DNA of 64,000 nucleotides from JAVVHE01 sp032249695 (GCA_032249695.1 JAVVHE010000008.1:1-64000), one strand, 5' to 3'. Shown: positions 39,625 through 49,889, numbered from the stretch's first letter. Numbers and translations are program-made. The notes: a model not told the origin generated them from the sequence alone.

Positions 39625-42116
39625 GCCTGGCGTTGCGGCTGGCGGTGCGCGAGCTGCGCGGCGGCCTCGGGGCGCTGCGGCTGCTTGCAGTCTGCCTCGC
39701 GCTCGGCGTGATGGCGATCGCTGCGGTCGGCTCGCTCTCCTCGGCGATCATCGCCAGCGTGCGCGATCAGGGGCAGGCGATCCTCGGCGGCGACCTTGAG
39801 GTGCGCCTGCCGTTTCGCCAGCCAACGCCGGCCGAGAGCGCCGCGATGGAGCGCGCGGGGACGGTGAGCCACGTCAGCAGGATGCGCGCGATGGCTGGAG
39901 CGGGGGACAAGCGCAGCCTCGTCGAGCTGAAGGCGGTCGACGGCGGCTATCCGCTCTATGGCGCCGCGGCGCTGGCGGGCGGCGGATCGCTGCAGGCGGC
40001 GCTGGCGCGCGGCGTCGTGCTGGCGGCCGATCTTGCCGACTCGCTCGACGTGCGGCCGGGCGGCACGGTGAGCGTCGGCCGCGCGAGCTTCCCGGTCGCG
40101 GGCATCCTCGCCGAGGAGCCCGACCGCGCCGGAGCGGGCTTCGCGCTCGGCCCGACGCTCATGCTGCCGCGCGGGCGTCTCGCCGAGACGGGTCTGATCC
40201 AGCCCGGCTCCATCGTCACCGAAGCCTACCGCATCCGCATCGCTCCGAGTGCCGACGCGCGTGCCGCTGCGGAGCGGCTGAAGGCTGCTGCGCCCGGCAG
40301 CGACTGGGACGTCCGCACGCGCGACAACGCCGCGCCGGGCCTGACGCGGTTCATCGCGAGCCTCGGCACGTTCCTGACGCTCGTCGCGCTGGCTGCGCTT
40401 GCGGTTGCGGGAGTGGGCGTCGGCCAAGGCGTCCAAGCGTATCTGCAAGGCAAGCTCGGCACCATCGCGACGCTGAAAACGCTGGGCGCGGGCACGCGGC
40501 TGATCGGGATGAGCTACCTGGTCCAGATCGCGATCGTCGCCGCAGTCGCTTGCCTCACCGGCGCGGCGCTCGGCGCGCTGGCGCCGTGGCTGGCGCTGAA
40601 GGCGCTTGCCGGGCTGCTGCCCGTCGCACCGCGGCCGGGCTTCTATGCGCTGCCGCTGCTGCTGGCCTGCGCCTACGGGCTGCTGGTCGCGGCCGCCTTC
40701 GCGCTGTGGCCGCTCGGCCGCGCCGCGCTCGCCTCGCCCGCCCGGTTACTGCGCTCGGAGGTCGATGACGCCCCTGCCCGCCCCGCGCGCGGCGCTGCGG
40801 TCGGCGCCGTCGCCGTCGGCGCGCTCTGTATCGCGCTGGCGGTCGCGGCGTCGGGCGCGAGCGCGCTTGCGGCCGGGTTCATCGGCGGCGTGCTGGGGCT
40901 GATCGCGCTGCTCGCCGCAGCCGCCTACGCGCTGCGCTGGGCGGCGCGGCGCGCACCGCAGCCGAGCGGGCCACTTGCCCGGCTGGCGCTCGGCAGCCTC
41001 ACCCGCCCGCGCTCGACCGCGCCACAGCTGGTGGTGGCGCTGGGCCTGGGCCTCAGCATCTTCGCGGCGCTGGCCGTCATCGAGTCGAGCCTGACGGCCG
41101 AGATCCGCCGCGCGCTTCCGGCAAACGCCCCCGACCTCGTAGTGTTCGATGCGCCGAAGGGTTCGATCGACGCGATCCGCGCGGCGGTCGACGGCCAGGC
41201 GCGCGGCAGCCACATCAACGCTGCACCCTCGCTGCGCGGTCCGGTGACTGCGGTCAGGGGCGTGCCGGTCTCGCAGCTGCGCAACATCCCGCCCGGCACC
41301 TGGGTGCTGCAGGGCGACCGCGGCCTGACCTACTCGGACACGCCGCCCGAGGGGAACGAGGTCGTCGCCGGCCACTGGTGGGAGAAGGGCTATGCGGGAC
41401 CGCCGCTTGTCAGCATGGACGCCGACCAGGCGACAAACCTCGGCCTCAGGATCGGCGACACGATCACCGTCGCAGTGCTCGGCGCCGACATCGAGGCCAA
41501 GATCGCCAACCTCCGCCGCCTCGATTTCCGGCGCGCGACGCTGCAGTACATGTTCGTCTATAACGAGGCGGCGCTGAAGGATGCCCCGTTCAGCTGGGTC
41601 GTCACGATAAGCCTTGCCGACAAGGGGCGCGAGGCGGCGGTGCGGCGCGCGCTGGCGCAGGCGGTGCCAACCGCGAGCGTCATCGGCGTGCGCGAGACCG
41701 TCAGCCGCGTGAACGGCGTCTTGAACCAGGTGCTGCTCGCTGTGCGCGCGGCGGCGGGCGTAGCGATCGCCGCGGGCCTGGCGGTGCTCGTCGGAGCGCT
41801 CGCTGCGCAGGCGCGGCGGCGGGCCTACGAGGCGACGCTCTTGAAGGTGCTCGGCGGCACGCGGAGCCAGCTGCTCCGCGCCGGCGCCATCGAATATGGC
41901 GCGCTCGGCCTGTCGGTCGCGCTGATCGCGCTGGCGCTCGGCACCGGCGCTGGCGCGCTGATCCTGCGGCGCGTGCTCGATCTGCCGTTCGCGCCTGCCT
42001 GGGGACAGCTTGCGCTGACGGTCGCTGGCGGGGCGGCACTGGTTCTCGGCGCCGGGCTCTTCGCCAGCTGGCGCACGCTCGGCGCCCGCCCCGCAGCGAT
42101 CCTGCGCAGCCTCTAG
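39621..42116 (+). CDS. ABC transporter permease, FtsX-like (YbbP type)
   Basis: 831 residues. N-terminal TM1, a large periplasmic domain, then FtsX-domain membrane helices (about residues 250-380) and a second set after a second periplasmic domain (about 460-690), with a C-terminal FtsX unit ending near RTLGARPAAILRSL. This duplicated plan is that of YbbP/predicted lysophospholipase L1 transport permease. With the YbbA-type ATPase it forms one complex, probably moving or extracting a lipid or lipoprotein substrate (inference from gene pairing with tesA). Its TAG overlaps the amidase TAG on the other strand through CTAG. Confidence 0.92.
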   Translation: MSLALRLAVRELRGGLGALRLLAVCLALGVMAIAAVGSLSSAIIASVRDQGQAILGGDLEVRLPFRQPTPAESAAMERAGTVSHVSRMRAMAGAGDKRSLVELKAVDGGYPLYGAAALAGGGSLQAALARGVVLAADLADSLDVRPGGTVSVGRASFPVAGILAEEPDRAGAGFALGPTLMLPRGRLAETGLIQPGSIVTEAYRIRIAPSADARAAAERLKAAAPGSDWDVRTRDNAAPGLTRFIASLGTFLTLVALAALAVAGVGVGQGVQAYLQGKLGTIATLKTLGAGTRLIGMSYLVQIAIVAAVACLTGAALGALAPWLALKALAGLLPVAPRPGFYALPLLLACAYGLLVAAAFALWPLGRAALASPARLLRSEVDDAPARPARGAAVGAVAVGALCIALAVAASGASALAAGFIGGVLGLIALLAAAAYALRWAARRAPQPSGPLARLALGSLTRPRSTAPQLVVALGLGLSIFAALAVIESSLTAEIRRALPANAPDLVVFDAPKGSIDAIRAAVDGQARGSHINAAPSLRGPVTAVRGVPVSQLRNIPPGTWVLQGDRGLTYSDTPPEGNEVVAGHWWEKGYAGPPLVSMDADQATNLGLRIGDTITVAVLGADIEAKIANLRRLDFRRATLQYMFVYNEAALKDAPFSWVVTISLADKGREAAVRRALAQAVPTASVIGVRETVSRVNGVLNQVLLAVRAAAGVAIAAGLAVLVGALAAQARRRAYEATLLKVLGGTRSQLLRAGAIEYGALGLSVALIALALGTGAGALILRRVLDLPFAPAWGQLALTVAGGAALVLGAGLFASWRTLGARPAAILRSL

Positions 42117-43627
42117 CGCGCGGCCGGGCGCATCAGCGGGCCGATCGTGCCGTCGTCCTCGACGCTCGCGCGGAACGTTGGCTTCAGCTCCACCTTCGCC
42201 GCCTGCTCGTAGCTGTAGCCAAGCGCGAGCAGCTCGGCCTCGCTCCACGCCGTGCCGATGAAGCTGAGGCCAAGCGGCAGCCCGCGCACCGCGCCCATCG
42301 GCACGGTCAGGTGCGGATAGCCGCCGATCGCTGCGAGGTAGCCCGCGCCGGCCCGATCGCCGCGCGGATCGCCGCCGACCGCGTCGATGAGCCAGGCCGG
42401 GCCGGTGGTCGGCGCGACCAGCGCGACCGCCTTCGCCTCCTTCAGCATCGCGTCGATCCCGTCCGACCCGGCCGCTTGCTTCGATTCCGCGCGGCCCTTC
42501 ACATAGTCGGCGTCGGCCAGCCCCTTCGACGCTTCGGACCGCTCGAACAGCTCCTGCCCGAACACGCCCAGCTCGCGCCCGTCGGCCCTGTTGAACGCGA
42601 TCAGGTCGGCGAGCGTGCGCGTGCGCACCGCCGGCGGCGTGGTCGCCAGATAGGCGTTCACGCCCGGCTTGAATTCGGTCAACAGGATGTTGAGCTGCGG
42701 CGTCCCGACCTTCGGATTGCCGTTGAACGTCTTGATGTCGACAAGCTCCGCGCCCTGTGCGCGCAGCACCGCCAGCGCCTGCTCGAACACCGCCGCGACA
42801 CGCGGATCGGCGCCCACCGCCCAGCGCAGCACGCCGATGCGCTTGCCCTTCAGCGCGTCGGACTTCAGCGCAGCTCCGTAGTCGGTCGCGTGGCGGTCGG
42901 CCTCGACGGTCGCCGGGTCGGCCGGGTCGCTGCCGGCGATCGCAGTCAGTACGCGCGCTGCGGTCGTCACATCGGCGGTCATCGGCCCCGCGGTGTCCTG
43001 CGTCGCGGCGATCGGGACGATATGCGTGCGGCTGACGAGGCCGACGGTTGGCTTCAGCCCAACGATGCCATTGATCGCCGCGGGGCAGGTGATCGAACCG
43101 TTGGTCTCGGTGCCGATCGCTGCCGTCACCTCGCCCGCCGCGACCGCCGCGCCGCTGCCCGAGGAGGAGCCGCAGGGCGTGCGGTTGAGCGCATGGGGAT
43201 TGCGCACCTGGCCGCCGATTCCGCTCCAGCCCGAAATCGAGTTCGACGATCGGAAGTTCGCCCATTCGCTGAGATTGGTCTTGCCGAGGATCACAGCGCC
43301 CGCCGCGCGCAGCCTGGCAACGAGCGGCGCATCGCGGTTGGTGACGTTCGCCGCAAGCGCGATGCTGCCGGCGGTCGTCGGCAGCGGCCCGGCCGTCTCG
43401 ATATTGTCCTTGATGAGGATCGGCAGCCCGAACAGCGGCCCACGCGCTCTCCGCTGCCGATCGAGCGCGCGCGCCTGCGCGATTGCGGTCGGATCGAGCG
43501 CACGAACCGCGTTCACCATGGGATCGATCTGCTCGACACGGGCGATGGCGGCGCGCGTGGCGTCCTCGGCCGACGTGGCGCTGGCAGCCGCAGCCGCAGC
43601 CGCGGCGAGTGCGATGGCGACGATCAA
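42113..43627 (-). CDS. Exported amidase (amidase signature family)
   Basis: About 504 residues from a TTG at 43627, chosen because AAGGGAGG lies 8 bases upstream; a further TTG at 43672 lacks such a site. The N-terminus is a very Ala-rich hydrophobic stretch ending ATSAED, consistent with an export signal though poor in positive charge. The Ser-cisSer-Lys triad is visible: Lys in PILIKDNIETAG, then TPCGSSSGSGAAVAAG and GTETNGSITCPA. Such enzymes hydrolyse small amides or aryl amides; the substrate is unknown. Its stop overlaps that of the YbbP-type permease. Confidence 0.88.
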   Translation of the reverse strand: MIVAIALAAAAAAAASATSAEDATRAAIARVEQIDPMVNAVRALDPTAIAQARALDRQRRARGPLFGLPILIKDNIETAGPLPTTAGSIALAANVTNRDAPLVARLRAAGAVILGKTNLSEWANFRSSNSISGWSGIGGQVRNPHALNRTPCGSSSGSGAAVAAGEVTAAIGTETNGSITCPAAINGIVGLKPTVGLVSRTHIVPIAATQDTAGPMTADVTTAARVLTAIAGSDPADPATVEADRHATDYGAALKSDALKGKRIGVLRWAVGADPRVAAVFEQALAVLRAQGAELVDIKTFNGNPKVGTPQLNILLTEFKPGVNAYLATTPPAVRTRTLADLIAFNRADGRELGVFGQELFERSEASKGLADADYVKGRAESKQAAGSDGIDAMLKEAKAVALVAPTTGPAWLIDAVGGDPRGDRAGAGYLAAIGGYPHLTVPMGAVRGLPLGLSFIGTAWSEAELLALGYSYEQAAKVELKPTFRASVEDDGTIGPLMRPAAR

Positions 43628-43967
43628 CAGCTGTCCCTCCCTTGCGCTGCGCGCCTTGATATCGCGCGACAACCGCGGGAACTTAGCGGGGGGAACGCAG
43701 GCCGATCAATGCGGCAGCGGCACAACCGGGCTCGCGAACGGCGCGAACGTCCGTGCCGTTTACCAGCAACCCGGACACTCTGCTCGGCCGCGCTACGGTT
43801 GAACGGCGGAGCGTGCCTCGCTGCGGCGTCAACGCGGATCGCGCTGTCCTTCGGGCCCCGCCGCGCTGACACGTCGTCCCCCGTTGATGGCGAGAGGCCC
43901 GAACCGCGCCGTCGCGCCGGCAGCGGCTGGCGTCTGCGCGAAGCGGCCCTAAGGTTAAAGCTCGCCC
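43628..43967. other. 340-base region between divergent amidase and helicase genes
   Basis: This stretch separates the amidase (minus) and the DinG-like gene (plus) and must hold both promoters. I found no LexA box (GTTC-N7-GTTC in either orientation), no long inverted repeat and no credible small gene. Confidence 0.5.
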
Positions 43968-46694
43968 GTGCTTGCCCTTCCCGCCCTTACCGCTTCGCCC
44001 GCGGGCTTTTGGCTCGCACCCTTCGGGCTGGCGGCCGAACAGGTCAGCCGCGCGGCTGCAATCCGGGCAGTCGCGGACACGCCGCACCTGATCTTGAACG
44101 CCCCGCTCGCGGCCGCGCGGCTCAGCTATCCCGAGCTGTCGGGCCTCGACCTCTTGGAACTGTTCGCATTCGTCCATCCGGCGCGCTTCGCGGTGCCGAG
44201 CGCCGCGGGCCTCGCCGAGCTGCTGGGCCTTGCCGCTCCTGCCGCGCCGTCGGCCGAGCCCGCGTTTCTGCGCGAAGCCGCCGCCGCGCTGCTTGCCCAG
44301 ATCGGCGCACCCGGCTGGCGCCATGCGGCGGGCGCGTGGGACAGCGCGCAGGCGCTGGCGCGCGGGCGCTGGTCGTGGGCGCCAGAGGTGCTGCGGCGCA
44401 TCCCGCCGCCCGGCCGCCCCGAGCCGACGCTGTTCAGCGCGCTGCCCCGCTGGGAGGATCGCGGCCCGCCGCCGAAACCGCGTGCGATCAGCCTGGAGCC
44501 CGAGGTAGTGCAGGCCGCGCTTGCGGCCGCGCTGCCCGCGGGCGCGGAGGACCGGCCCGGCCAGCGCGCCTACGCAGCCGCTGTCGCGCCCGTATTCGCG
44601 CCGCGAGCGGTGGCGGGCGCTCCAAACGCGGTGCTCGCCGAGGCGGGGACGGGGATCGGTAAGACGCTCGGCTATCTCGCCCCCGCGCTCGCGTGGGCCA
44701 AGGCGGCGGGAGGCAGCGTGTGGGTCAGCACCTACACGAAGGCGCTGCAGCGTCAGCTGGCGCGCGACGCGGTCCGGCTGGCGCCCGAGCCGGGGCGCGT
44801 GGTCATCCGCAAGGGGCGCGAGAATTATCTGTGCCTGCTGAACCTTGAGGACGCGATGCACGGCGCGTTCGCCGGGCGCGCCTATCTGTTCGCGCAGCTC
44901 GCCGCGCGCTGGGCGCGCTACACCAAGGACGGCGACCTCGTCGGCGGCGACCTGCCCGGCTGGCTGCCGCCGCTGTTCGGCCGCGGCGCGCTCGCTGCGC
45001 TCTCCGACCGCCGCGGCGAGTGCGTCTATGCGGGCTGCCCGCATTTCCAGTCCTGCTTCATCGAACGCGCCGCGCGCGCAGGCGCGCACGCCGATGTGGT
45101 GATCGCCAACCACGCGCTGGTGATGGCGCATGCAGCGCGTGCAGCGAATGAGGGGCGCGAGATGACGCGCATCGTGTTCGACGAGGGGCATCATCTGTTC
45201 GATGCAGCCGACGGCGCGTTCCGCATCGAGCTTTCGGGCGGCGAAGCGATCGAGCTGCGGCGCTGGCTGCTCGGCCCCGAGCGCACCACGCGCGGGCGGC
45301 GCCGCGGGCTGGCGGCGCGGCTGGCCGACGCGGCGAGCTATGAGGACCCGGTGCGCGAGGCGCTCGACGAACTCGTTCAAGCCGCGGCCGCGCTCCCCGC
45401 CGACGGCTGGCTGGGCCGCGTCGCCGATGCGCCGCAGGGGCCGGTGGAGGAACTGCTGCACGCGGTGCGCGCGCTGGTGCTGGCGCGTGCCGAGCCCGGC
45501 GACACGGGCTTCGCGCTGGAGACCGAGATCGCCGAGCCGACGGCCGCAGTCATCGTCGCGGCTGGCGCGGCTGCGCGCGCGCTCGAAGCGATGCAGCCGC
45601 CGCTTGCGCGTCTGTCCGCTCGGCTGGAGGCCTGCCTCGAAGCGCCGCCGCCGTGGCTCGATCCGCCGTCGCGCGCGCGGATCGAGGCGGCGGTGCACGG
45701 CCTGTCGCGGCGCGCCGCGCAGCTCAGCGGGTGGCTGATGCTGCTGGCGCGCGTCGCTGGGCCGCCCGATCCGGCGTTCGTCGACTGGTTCGCGGTCGAC
45801 CGCAACGACGCACGCGAGTTCGATGTCGCGATCCGCCGCCACTGGCTCGACCCCACCAAGCCTTTCGCCGAAGCCGTGCTCGCGCCCGCGCAGGGCGTCC
45901 TCATCACCTCGGCGACGCTGCGCGCGCGCGGCGCAGCGCTCGCCGACACCGACGACTGGCGCGATACCGAACATCGTACCGGAGCCGCGCACCTCGTCGC
46001 GCCGCCGCGCCGCTTCGCGACGCCGTCGCCCTTCGACTATGGCGCGCAGGCGCGGGTGCTGATCGTGAACGACATCGACCGCCGCCATGCGCCGAGCGTG
46101 GCGGGCGCCTACGCCGCGCTGATCGAGGCGGCGGGCGGTGGCGCGCTGGGGCTGTTCACCGCGATCGCGCGGCTGCGTGCCGTCCACGCGCGCATCGCGC
46201 CCGCGCTCGCAGTGAAAGGGCTGCCGGTGCTGGCGCAGCATGTCGATCCGGTCGACGCCGGGACGCTGGTCGACCTGTTCCGGGCGGACAGGAACGCCTC
46301 GCTGTTCGGCACCGACGCGCTGCGCGACGGGGTCGACGTGCCCGGCGAGGCGCTGCGGCTGATCGTGATGGAGGGCGTGCCTTGGCCGCGTCGCACCGTG
46401 CTCCACGCCGCGCGGCGCATGGCCTTCGGCGGGCAGGTCTTTGACGACCTCCTCATCCAGAGCCGCATCGCCCAAGCCTTCGGCCGCCTCATCCGCAACC
46501 GTCAAGATCGTGGTGTGTTCGTAATGCTGGGCGCGGCGGTGCCGTCGCGCCTGCTCGTCAGCTTGCCGTCAGGGGTAGTGGTGGAGCGCGTGCCGCTCGC
46601 GGGCGCGCAGGCCATCGTTCGCGATGTCCTTGCGCCTCTAGCCGCTCTCTCGCATGGACTGGCTGTAATGGGGGAGGATCGGTGCCCAGCCTGA
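43968..46694 (+). CDS. DinG/XPD-like ATP-dependent Fe-S DNA helicase
   Basis: 908 residues from a GTG. Superfamily 2 motifs: Walker A AEAGTGIGKTLGYLAPALAW (about residues 223-242), Ia VSTYTKALQRQ, Walker B VFDEGHHLF, a late QAFGRLIRNRQDRG (motif VI). Between Walker A and B lie four Cys (one in RENYLCLLN near residue 287 and three in GECVYAGCPHFQSC near 350-362), the 4Fe-4S pattern of DinG/XPD helicases. About 215 residues precede the helicase core and lack a recognisable domain. It probably unwinds damaged or structured DNA. It overlaps the SixA-like gene by 13 bases. Confidence 0.9.
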   Translation: MLALPALTASPAGFWLAPFGLAAEQVSRAAAIRAVADTPHLILNAPLAAARLSYPELSGLDLLELFAFVHPARFAVPSAAGLAELLGLAAPAAPSAEPAFLREAAAALLAQIGAPGWRHAAGAWDSAQALARGRWSWAPEVLRRIPPPGRPEPTLFSALPRWEDRGPPPKPRAISLEPEVVQAALAAALPAGAEDRPGQRAYAAAVAPVFAPRAVAGAPNAVLAEAGTGIGKTLGYLAPALAWAKAAGGSVWVSTYTKALQRQLARDAVRLAPEPGRVVIRKGRENYLCLLNLEDAMHGAFAGRAYLFAQLAARWARYTKDGDLVGGDLPGWLPPLFGRGALAALSDRRGECVYAGCPHFQSCFIERAARAGAHADVVIANHALVMAHAARAANEGREMTRIVFDEGHHLFDAADGAFRIELSGGEAIELRRWLLGPERTTRGRRRGLAARLADAASYEDPVREALDELVQAAAALPADGWLGRVADAPQGPVEELLHAVRALVLARAEPGDTGFALETEIAEPTAAVIVAAGAAARALEAMQPPLARLSARLEACLEAPPPWLDPPSRARIEAAVHGLSRRAAQLSGWLMLLARVAGPPDPAFVDWFAVDRNDAREFDVAIRRHWLDPTKPFAEAVLAPAQGVLITSATLRARGAALADTDDWRDTEHRTGAAHLVAPPRRFATPSPFDYGAQARVLIVNDIDRRHAPSVAGAYAALIEAAGGGALGLFTAIARLRAVHARIAPALAVKGLPVLAQHVDPVDAGTLVDLFRADRNASLFGTDALRDGVDVPGEALRLIVMEGVPWPRRTVLHAARRMAFGGQVFDDLLIQSRIAQAFGRLIRNRQDRGVFVMLGAAVPSRLLVSLPSGVVVERVPLAGAQAIVRDVLAPLAALSHGLAVMGEDRCPA

Positions 46695-47218
46695 CGCTTC
46701 TGCGCCATGCCAAATCGGATTGGGGCGACCGCGGGACGCGCGACTTCGATCGCACGCTGAACGAGCGCGGTCGCCGCGCCGCGCGCGTCATCGGCGGCTA
46801 TCTCGCGCGCGAGCGGCTGGCGTTCGATCACGTTGTCGCCTCGCCGGCCGAGCGCGTGCGCCAGACGATCGCAGGAATCGAGGAGGTGCTGGGCCGCGCG
46901 CTGTCGCCGCAGTGGGAGCAGCGCATCTACATGGCGTCGGCGGCGATGCTGTTCGATCTCGCCGCCGCGCTGCCCGTGAGGGCCGAGCGCGTGCTGCTCG
47001 TCGGCCACAATCCGGGTCTTGAGGACCTGGCGCTCGTGCTCGCCACCGCCGCCGACCCGCAGCGCGCCACGGTCACCGAGAAATACCCGACCGCGACGCT
47101 TTGCGAGCTGGCGCTACCGGCCGGCTGGGCGGCGCTCGCGGGCGGCAGCTGCACCATCACCCGCTTCATCCGGCCCCGCGACCTCGATCCCGAACTGGGC
47201 CCGGACGACGAGGGTTAA
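46682..47218 (+). CDS. SixA-like histidine phosphatase
   Basis: 178 residues from a GTG with GGGGAGG upstream, inside the end of the helicase gene. The phosphohistidine signature LLRHAKSDW carries the nucleophile H9, and LLVGHNPGLEDLA carries the second His near residue 106. This short branch removes phosphate from phosphohistidine (SixA) or other small phosphates. The target protein is unknown. It converges with the broken M20 peptidase gene. Confidence 0.88.
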   Translation: MPSLTLLRHAKSDWGDRGTRDFDRTLNERGRRAARVIGGYLARERLAFDHVVASPAERVRQTIAGIEEVLGRALSPQWEQRIYMASAAMLFDLAAALPVRAERVLLVGHNPGLEDLALVLATAADPQRATVTEKYPTATLCELALPAGWAALAGGSCTITRFIRPRDLDPELGPDDEG

Positions 47219-47251
47219 ACCGAGGCCAATCAGCCGATCTCGCAGCCGCGC

Positions 47252-48655
47252 TCAGCGCGCGTCGGCGTAGATCTTGACCAACCTGTACTGGTAGTCGCGG
47301 CCGTCCAGCAGCGACTTCACGCGGATGCGCTCCGTTGAGGCCGTGGGTGCCGTTGCCGTCGGCCTCGCCGAAAATGCCCGGCACGCCGTAGACAGGTATA
47401 CCCTTCGCGAACAGGAAGATGCCGTCGGTTGCGCCCGTCGACATCACCGGCACCAGCGGCACGCCAGGGAACATCTCCGCCGCGAGCTTGCGGCCGGGCT
47501 CGATCACCTTGGGATCGAGCGGGGGCGAGCCCGGCGTCGGGCGGATCGGCGGCACGATCTCCACGCTCACCGCCGTGTCGCCGATCGCGCGCTCCAGCAC
47601 CGCCTTCACCTCGGCCGGAGTTTCGCCGGGCGCGATGCGGCAGTTGATGTTGGCGGTCGCGCGCTGCGGCAGCGAGTTATTGGCATGGCCGGCCGAGAGC
47701 AGCGTCGGCACGCAGGTGGTGCGCAGCATCGAGTGGTAGGACGGATCGCTGCTGACGATCGCGTCGGCCGCACTGTCTTGCGGGTTCGCAGCGATCCGCT
47801 GCATCGCCGCCCCGCGCTCGCCGCCGAGCGCTTTGCCCGTCTGCTCGAAGAACGCCGTCGTTACCGGATTGAGGTGCACGGGAAACTCGTAGGCTTCCAC
47901 CTTCTGCACCGCGGCTGCTAGCTGTGCGATGGCGCTGGGCCGAACCGGGCGGCTGCTGTGGCCACCGGGGTTCGTGACGAGCAGCGTATAGTTCTGGCTG
48001 GCCTTCTCTCCCACCTGCAAGCTGAGCGCCTCGGGCTTGCCGTTCGCATCGAGCCGGCCGCCACCGCCCTCGTTCAGCGCGAACGCCGCGTCGATCAGGT
48101 CGCGCTTGTTGTTCGCCAGCCATTCGGCGCCGGTGAAGGCGTAGGTCGTCTCTTCGCCACAGGTGAGCGCCAGCTTGACCGAGCGTCGCGGCCGATACCC
48201 CTCGCGCTTCATGCGGATCAGGCTGTCGACCCAGATCGCAGCTATCGACTTATCGTCGGCAGCGCCGCGGGCGTAGAAGAAGCCGTTCGCCTCGACGAGC
48301 GTGAACGGATCGCGCGTCCAGTCCTCGCGCTTGGCTTCGACCACGTCGACATGCGCCAGCAGCAGCACCGCCTTCGCCTTGGGGTCGGTGCCCGGATAGA
48401 CCGCGACAAGCCCGCCCTCCTTCGGATGCTCGGGCGTTGAGAACAACGTCAGCTGGTCGTCGGTAAACCCGGCGGCCTTCAGCCGCGCCCCATGCGCTCG
48501 GCCGCGAGCGTGCAGCTGCCCGTGCTCAATGTGGTGTTGGTCTCGACCAGCTCCTTGTAGAGCGAACGAAACTCCGCCTCGCCCGGCCGCGCCTGCGCGA
48601 GCGCGCTCCCCGCGAGCAGCGTGCCCACCAGCCCGCCCAGAAACGCCTTCCTCAT
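47252..48655 (-). pseudogene. M20-family peptidase, frame broken twice
   Basis: The ATG at 48655 has GGGGAGGGG upstream and opens with a signal peptide (MRKAFLGGLVGTLLAGSALA), then EFRSLYKELVETNTT. At 48488-48491 the frame runs into RG-stop; one extra base in the G4 run would restore GARLKAAGF. The main frame then carries LLAHVDVVEAKREDW, GAADDKS, CGEETTY and NPGGHSSRP, the zinc-peptidase pattern of M20/M25/M40 dipeptidases. At 47332-47333 one surplus G again shifts the frame; removing it gives NERIRVKSLLDGRDYQYRL and a stop at 47252. The two lesions cancel over the length. It is a pseudogene, or a gene with two indel errors. Confidence 0.85.
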
Positions 48656-48851
48656 CGCAATCCCCTCCCCTCGTTTGTCGCTCTTCATTCCGGGCTCCAA
48701 GCTCGGGGTCAACGGGCCGCAGCGTGGGCGCGCGCACGGGCCATTGGACTACGACATTTCACCCGTCTAACCTTCCGCCGCCGCGAGGGAAAACCAGAGC
48801 GCGGCCAAGCCGCGCACGCCAGCGCAGCGCAGAAAACAGGGAGGTTTGCCA

Positions 48852-49889
48852 GTGAAGCATTTCCGCATCTCAGCCGTCGCAGCCATGCTGATTGTCAGCG
48901 GCACTGTTCAGGCGAACGCCGCCGCCTACAGCGCCGTCTACGTGTTCGGCGACAGCCTGTCGGACAACGGCAACCTTGCCGAGGTGTTGTTCCGCAGCAA
49001 CCTGCCCAACCCGCCGAGCTTCGATAACGCCTTCACCAACGGCCCGACCGCGGCAGCGGCGCTGACCTCGTATCTCGGCTACGCGCTGCGTCCCTCGCTG
49101 TGGGTGACGGGCTTCCGGGACGTGTTCGGCCTCTATGGCGGTGCGGCGTTCGTGCCGGGCACCAACTATGCCGTCGCGGGCGCAACTGCGCAGTCGCAGG
49201 CGGTCGGCGGACCCGCCAACATCAACCTGCCGCAGCAGGTTGGCGTCTACCGGCAGGCGACGGGCAGCGTCGCGGATCCGAACGCGCTCTACATGATTTT
49301 CATCGGCGGCAACGACGTCGCCAACGCGACGATCCAGGGCACGGGCGCAACTGCGATCGGCGGCGCGGTTGCGACCGAGCTCGCGGCTGTCCAGTCGCTT
49401 CGCAGCGCGGGCGCGGCGAACTTCCTGATCGTCAACGTACCCAATATCGGCATTACGCCCCGCTTCACGCAGGGCAGCCCGGCGCTCGCGCCGACTGCGA
49501 CAACTCTCACCCAGCTCTATAACAGGTCTCTCGCATCGGGCCTCGCTGGCCTGAACCTCGGCGGCGCCAACGTGACGCTGTTTGATCTCTACGGCTTCAA
49601 CAGTCGCCTGCTCGCGAACGCAGCGGGCCGTGGCCTCACCAACCTCACCGACCCGTGCTACACGAACGCTCCGCTCTCGGCGGCGACGACAGCGGCGTGC
49701 GGGCCGGGTGCGGCGAATATCGGCGGCTTTGCCTACTGGAACGAATTTCATCCGACGGGGACCGTCCACGCGCTGTGGGCCGAGGGCTTCGAACGCGCGC
49801 TGGGCGTGCGCGTCCCCGCTCCGTCAGCGGCCGCGCTGATGCTGTTCGGGCTGGCTGGCCTGCCGCTGTTGCGGGCGCGTCCGCGCTGA
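48852..49889 (+). CDS. Secreted GDSL/SGNH hydrolase with PEP-CTERM-like tail
   Basis: 345 residues. The GTG at 48852 is chosen because CAGGGAGG lies 7 bases upstream. A signal peptide covers about residues 1-25. SGNH blocks: VFGDSLSDNGN with S35, the Gly/Asn-rich GTNYAVAGATA, FIGGNDVAN, and the catalytic His in WNEFHPTGTVHALWA. These are the features of secreted GDSL esterases/lipases. The C-terminus VPAPSAAALMLFGLAG then LLRARPR is a PEP-CTERM-like signal with PAP. It is divergent from the broken peptidase gene. Confidence 0.87.
   Translation: MKHFRISAVAAMLIVSGTVQANAAAYSAVYVFGDSLSDNGNLAEVLFRSNLPNPPSFDNAFTNGPTAAAALTSYLGYALRPSLWVTGFRDVFGLYGGAAFVPGTNYAVAGATAQSQAVGGPANINLPQQVGVYRQATGSVADPNALYMIFIGGNDVANATIQGTGATAIGGAVATELAAVQSLRSAGAANFLIVNVPNIGITPRFTQGSPALAPTATTLTQLYNRSLASGLAGLNLGGANVTLFDLYGFNSRLLANAAGRGLTNLTDPCYTNAPLSAATTAACGPGAANIGGFAYWNEFHPTGTVHALWAEGFERALGVRVPAPSAAALMLFGLAGLPLLRARPR

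Noticed and set aside
43683..46505. 940-codon open frame antisense to the DinG-like helicase
   Set aside because: It is the mirror of a clear helicase gene. In GC-rich DNA the opposite strand often stays open. The translation is Arg/His/Gly-rich and has no family motif.
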